From assembly GCF_042767895.1 (NCBI RefSeq), contig NC_091582.1, positions 23,256,671 through 23,279,170 on the forward strand: 22,500 nucleotides of DNA. Reading direction: 5' to 3'. Made by a program: the position numbers and the translations under genes. This document shows positions 18,871 to 22,500 of this stretch, piece by piece. The number at the start of each line of letters is the position of its first letter. The first letter of the stretch is position 1. The stretch comes from Penaeus vannamei (taxonomy: Eukaryota > Arthropoda > Malacostraca > Decapoda > Penaeidae). The notes beneath the pieces are model-generated. The model was not told the DNA's origin and did no database searches. It saw nothing but the letters and a program-made list of their open reading frames with translations.

Positions 18871-19285
18871 GTTATGTTAGGTCAGAGTGTGAGTAATTGA
18901 TAAGAACGTATTAGGCCAAAGGTCAGTTTGTTCTCTCTGATGGCCAGGCTCTCGGTCGTGCTAGGTCAGAGGTCATATGGGATTATACTTCCGTGCTTGG
19001 CCAGAAGGCGAACCCGGCTTCAGAATGGACCAGATTATACCTCATGCTAGATCACAGGTCGAACGAGTTTGAACTGTGCTTCGGGGCCTTCGGGATTACG
19101 TGTCATGCGAGGTCAGAGCTCGGAATCATACGCCGTGTTAGGTCATATAAAGAGCAGTGTTTTTGAACGGACGCCTGACGCGCGCCGATAAAGGCACAGA
19201 ATTGCGAATTAGCATTGGCGGGGTTCAAAAGTCATACCAGGTCAGAGGTCAGACATTGATTTAAAGAGTTCAGAGTTCTTGATGT
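18871..19285 (+). promoter_or_regulatory. Cluster of AGGTCA direct repeats spaced by one base (DR1-like)
   Basis: AGGTCA-type hexamer pairs separated by one base lie at 18913-18925 (AGGCCA a AGGTCA), 18963-18975 (AGGTCA g AGGTCA), 19049-19061 (AGATCA c AGGTCG), 19110-19122 (AGGTCA g AGCTCG), 19222-19234 (GGTTCA a AAGTCA), 19239-19251 (AGGTCA g AGGTCA) and 19267-19279 (AGTTCA g AGTTCT). Single half-sites are at 18879 and 19140. DR1 is the known binding arrangement for RXR/USP, HNF4 and COUP-TF/Seven-up nuclear receptors. All are on the same strand and some share (A/C)TGCTAG or CATGC before the hexamer, so this may instead be an old degenerate minisatellite. No gene lies adjacent. Confidence 0.35.
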
Positions 19286-19333
19286 CAGGGCCAAGCAGCT
19301 GGACACGTCTTCTGATTAGCTGGAAATTAGATA

Positions 19334-19940
19334 ACAGTGCCAGACATCCAAACCATACCATGCTATTATGATCCTTACAGTGCCGCGATTTCCCTAGCAA
19401 TTATATGACGTTTCTGATAGTGACAGGATGTCCCTAGCAATGCTATGATGCCCCAAACAGTGATACAGTGTCTCAAGGAGTGCCATAGTAGCTCTAGCCC
19501 TTCTACGACCACCCCAAAACAATGCCACGATGTCTCTAACACTGCCAAGGTATCCCTAGGAGAGCCACGATACCCCTAACAGTGCCACGATATCCCGTGC
19601 CACCATATCCCGTGCCACCATATCCCTAGCAGTGCCACGATATCGCGAACAGTGCCACGATATCCCTAACAGGGCCACGATGTCCCTAACAGAGCCACGA
19701 TGTCCCTAACAGTGGCACGGTATCCCTAACAGTGCCACGATATCCCTAACAGTGCCACGATATCCCTAATAGAGTCACGATATCCCTAACGGTGCTACGA
19801 TATCCCTACCAGTGCCACGATATCCCTAACAGAGCCACAATATCCCTAACACTGCCACGGTATCCCTAGGAGCGCCACGATATCCCTAACAGTGCCACGG
19901 TATCCCTAGCAGTGCCACGATATCCCTAACAGTGCCACGG
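19334..19940. repeat. 20-bp minisatellite (AGTGCCACGATATCCCTAAC), about 30 units
   Basis: From about 19518 to 19940 the 20-mer is head-to-tail with few changes (GG for GA, GTGCCACC, AGAGCC, AATAGAGTC). Two adjacent units near 19596-19625 are shortened to 14 bases by loss of TAACAG-equivalent bases. From 19334 to 19517 the units are strongly diverged (e.g. CTAGCAATTATATGACGTTT), yet the 20-base register remains. Most units carry the EcoRV palindrome GATATC. The array is homogeneous on the right and eroded on the left. Confidence 0.97.
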
Positions 19941-20200
19941 AAGAGAGACGGCAATGGCTCGATTCGCTGCCTTGACCTCTTGTGCGCGACCGCAAATCTC
20001 TTTTAAATTCCGGTCGAGGCTTCGGAAACCCCCACAAGTTTAGCGCCGACGTGGCCTTCAACATGTTCCTTCGGCGATTAGCGGCGTCCTCCGCTCTCCT
20101 TCTCTTTCTCGCGAACCCTTTCCCTCTGATGGCCTCTCTTCGGTTATTTTTCTTGACTTGCCTTTTATTGTGTCCTTCTTCTCTTTGTCAAGGTTTCTCC
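19941..20200. other. CG-containing island with a signal-peptide-like frame start
   Basis: Balanced sequence of normal complexity. An ATG at 20063 opens a plus frame whose first 40 or so codons encode Arg-Arg followed by Ala/Leu-rich and then Leu/Phe/Cys-rich hydrophobic segments, resembling a signal peptide or membrane helix. The frame continues into the pyrimidine array to a stop at 20777-20779, with no recognisable domain. Hydrophobicity is expected from T-rich codons, so I do not call a gene. Confidence 0.3.
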
Positions 20201-20760
20201 TCGTGCTTTCCCTTCCATCTATCCACATTTTCAATGCTTAAAATTCTCTTTCAGTTATTCCTCTCTTTATCCAACATTTCTCTACTACTGTTCCCCTTTT
20301 TTATCTGCCTTTTCTCCGTTCTTCCTCTTTTCATCACCCACCTCCTCTCCTCTCTTTATCTACCATTTAACCTCTTCTATTCCCCTCTCCTTATCCACAT
20401 TCTTCCGTTCTTTACATCCACTTCACCTCCTCTTTTTTCCCCTTTCTTTATCATCTACCCTTTACCCTCTTCTTTTCCCCTCCACCCATCCACATTCTCC
20501 GCTCTTCCTCTTTACATCCACTTCACTTCCTCTTTTTTCCCCTCTCTTTATCATCTACCCTTTACCCTCTTCTTTTCCCCTCTCTTTATCATCTACCCTT
20601 TACCCTCTTCTTTCCCCCCCTCTCTTTATCATCTACCCTTCACCCTCATCTCTTCCCCTCTCTTTATCATCTACCCTTTTCTTTTCCCCTTTCTCAACGC
20701 TCGTCCATCGCCGCGGTCTTCCGTTTCCCCCAATTCCTCCTCCTTAAGACCTGGAACTCA
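20201..20760. repeat. Polypyrimidine minisatellite with 38-40 and 100 bp periods
   Basis: CTTTATCATCTACCCTTTAC occurs near 20445, 20545, 20583, 20623 and 20660. TTTACATCCACTTCAC at 20411 and 20511 marks a 100-base unit, so copies first duplicated as a 100-bp block and then as 38-40 bp subunits. Earlier sequence (20280-20405) holds diverged versions (TTATCTACCATTTAAC, CCTTATCCACATTC). The array ends at a balanced patch from 20690. Confidence 0.9.
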
Positions 20761-20851
20761 GCGGGGAATGTCATTTTAAAAGGTCCTCCTCCGTCTGAAT
20801 CCATCGGGAGAATTATTGCATTATCTGAGGTATTTGCGGCGCCGCTGAGAA
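20761..20851. other. Single-copy spacer
   Basis: Short balanced sequence with the palindrome GCGGCGCCGC (20836-20845). Nothing else is recognised. Confidence 0.5.
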
Positions 20852-20940
20852 CTCGAGGCGGAGGGTCTCTACTCCCCCCCCCCCCCGTCAGACTGCTCGA
20901 GGCGGCGGGTCTCTACTCCCCCCCCCCCCCCGTCAGACTG
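20852..20940. repeat. Tandem duplication of a C-tract unit (43/46 bp)
   Basis: CTCGAGGCGGAGGGTCTCTA plus C13 and GTCAGACTG (20852-20894) is repeated as CTCGAGGCGGCGGGTCTCTA plus C15 and GTCAGACTG (20895-20940). The copies differ by one A/C change and by C-tract length, so the duplication is recent. Confidence 0.96.
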
Positions 20941-21079
20941 CGCTACGGGAATACATATACACTTGCATGTGTGTGTTCATATTGGTGTACATGTGCGTGT
21001 ACGTATTGAGGGACATATATATTCGTATTCATATAGCTGTGCGTATACGTGTACATATATATAAACACATACATGCATA
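20941..21079. other. Degenerate TG/TA and AT-rich lead
   Basis: Alternating TGTG, TATA and GTAC steps that look like decayed (TG)/(TA) repeat before the CA array. No gene is seen. Confidence 0.55.

Positions 21080-21520
<441 letters not shown>

Positions 21521-21559
<39 letters not shown>
21521..21559. repeat. Poly(A) run of 39
   Basis: Uninterrupted A39, the longest homopolymer in the window. It could be a retroposon tail or a mononucleotide SSR. Confidence 0.98.
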
Positions 21560-21560
<1 letters not shown>

Positions 21561-22500
21561 GTAGTCGTTAGCCGAGTAAAGAGAAGACGAGAGAAAAAAG
21601 GTCGTTTTAGCAAAAAGCAACGGGAGATAAGACGAGAGAGATAAGAGATAATGATGCTCTCGGATAATGGATTTATTGATGAGGAAGAGATAGGCGCGAT
21701 GGTGGCGTGGATTATAGATTTGCATATTAAACGAAGCCCGGATAATGAGGAATAGGTTAATGATATACAAATTTAATGAAAGATAAGAAAAAATAAAAAA
21801 AAAATCTCCCTACTCCCCCCCCAACCCCACCCCTCCCCTGTACCTCCCCCCCCGCACCCAAACCCTCGCGTTATATGCATATTTTATCAATTAATGCCGT
21901 TTCCCTCCCAGTTTTCTTTATTATTTATTTATTTATTTATTTATTCAGTCGTTTTTGCCGATTTCCCGCATCGTCTTAAAACAGAATATCTTGTACATGA
22001 ATCTGATAAAATGTCGACGTTTTTTTTTCTCGTAAACATAGAATACGTTTTGTATAATTTTTGAAAAGAATAGTTTTTTGTTTTTTTTAATATATTCATT
22101 TCTTATTCCTTTTGCCTATTTTTTATATTCTTTTTTCGTCGTCGTCGCTAAGTTGGATGGAATCTTGTTTCACGAAGGATTTTCTCTTTGACGAGCTAAA
22201 GTTAAGATTTAAAAAAAGTAAAAGAAATATTTTGAAAATATATTTTTTAGAATAACACGACATGCAAAAAACTGCAGAAGAAAGATAATGAATATAAAGC
22301 GTTTTTTTACAGTTTCATCTCCGCAATCCCATATGATCGTTTTTTTTTTCTTTTCTTTTCTTTTTTTTCCAAGATCCTTCCGCGCTGTGGGTGTGTTCGT
22401 TCGTGACTTGGGTAAATTGCGCGGGAAAACTAGTTCGTCGTTATTTCACTTTTTCTTATTTTCTTTCTCTACATATATCTCCCGTTATTAAAAGAAGGAA
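21560..22500. other. AT-rich flank, no gene found
   Basis: Mostly normal-complexity AT-rich sequence. It contains a C-rich tract with A interruptions (21807-21866), (TTTA)n with six units (21922-21945), several T8-10 runs, a CGTCGTCGTCG run (22137-22147) and a T/C tract (22339-22370). A GCGCGGGAAA string lies at 22419-22428. Short frames on both strands are Phe-rich and unrecognised. Confidence 0.5.

Noticed and set aside
19518..19940. CCTAA pentamer as arthropod telomere (TTAGG) repeat
   Set aside because: CCTAA occurs once per 20-base unit inside a longer motif rather than in tandem, so it is coincidental.
19982..20779. 265-codon frame with signal-peptide-like section from ATG 20063
   Set aside because: Its stated start is GTG; the hydrophobic composition follows from T-rich codons and most of its length is the pyrimidine minisatellite. 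No cleavage motif, domain or splice pattern could be supported.
22419..22428. GCGCGGGAAA as an E2F site
   Set aside because: A single good match in 22.5 kb is expected by chance often enough, and no gene start is evident before the window ends.

Overview
This is repeat-dominated, non-coding eukaryotic nuclear DNA. I found no convincing protein-coding gene, rRNA, complete tRNA, CRISPR array or bacterial operon. Long perfect (CA)n, (CT)n, (AT)n, (AAG)n and (ATT)n microsatellites, kilobase polypurine/polypyrimidine tracts and at least a dozen different minisatellites cover most of the 22.5 kb. Such microsatellite density is known from decapod crustaceans, above all penaeid shrimp, so a shrimp-like crustacean is my best guess. 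It rests on composition alone, with no diagnostic gene.

Layout. 1-5,100: (TG)n, (CT)n, a pyrimidine block, a short island with a tRNA-like A-box/B-box (1,070-1,135), a 1.5 kb G/A-rich degenerate array, a 24-bp minisatellite (2,825-3,070), an 18-bp T/G/C repeat (3,336-3,552), a polypurine block, then a 61-80 bp tandem repeat and a two-copy 71-bp repeat. 5,100-10,500: (AT)n-(ATT)n, a compound (TA)n-(CA)n-(TA)n tract, C-rich and purine-rich blocks, an AT-rich island with paired ATTGG boxes, a uniform 18-bp minisatellite (7,520-7,645), a G-rich quadruplex-prone array (8,196-8,575), and pyrimidine and purine blocks facing each other across 9,426-9,535. 10,500-16,900: (CT)n, long (CA)n, a TCCGGA triplet repeat, purine arrays, a compound (CT)/(TA) tract, the 13.6-14.6 kb array with two unit types, a 132-bp repeat that switches purine/pyrimidine strand within each unit, and (CA)n and (AAG)n. 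16,900-22,500: an 86-bp AT-rich satellite, a possible decayed non-LTR retrotransposon tail, (CT)n, a 92-104 bp G-rich repeat, a cluster of AGGTCA direct repeats, a 20-bp minisatellite of about 30 units with an eroded edge, a pyrimidine array with nested periods, a C-tract duplication, (CA)n, a 39-base poly(A) run and AT-rich flank.

Open reading frames are plentiful, but almost all are products of repeats: two- and three-base repeats and R/Y-biased DNA lack stop codons. They give serine/leucine, cysteine/valine, threonine/histidine or tyrosine/isoleucine runs and are not annotated as genes. No genes are seen to work together. The points most worth following are the AGGTCA/DR1 cluster (18.9-19.3 kb), the 86-bp satellite beside the retrotransposon-like fragment (16.9-17.6 kb), the 20-bp array, and the mosaic 132-bp and 48-bp arrays.
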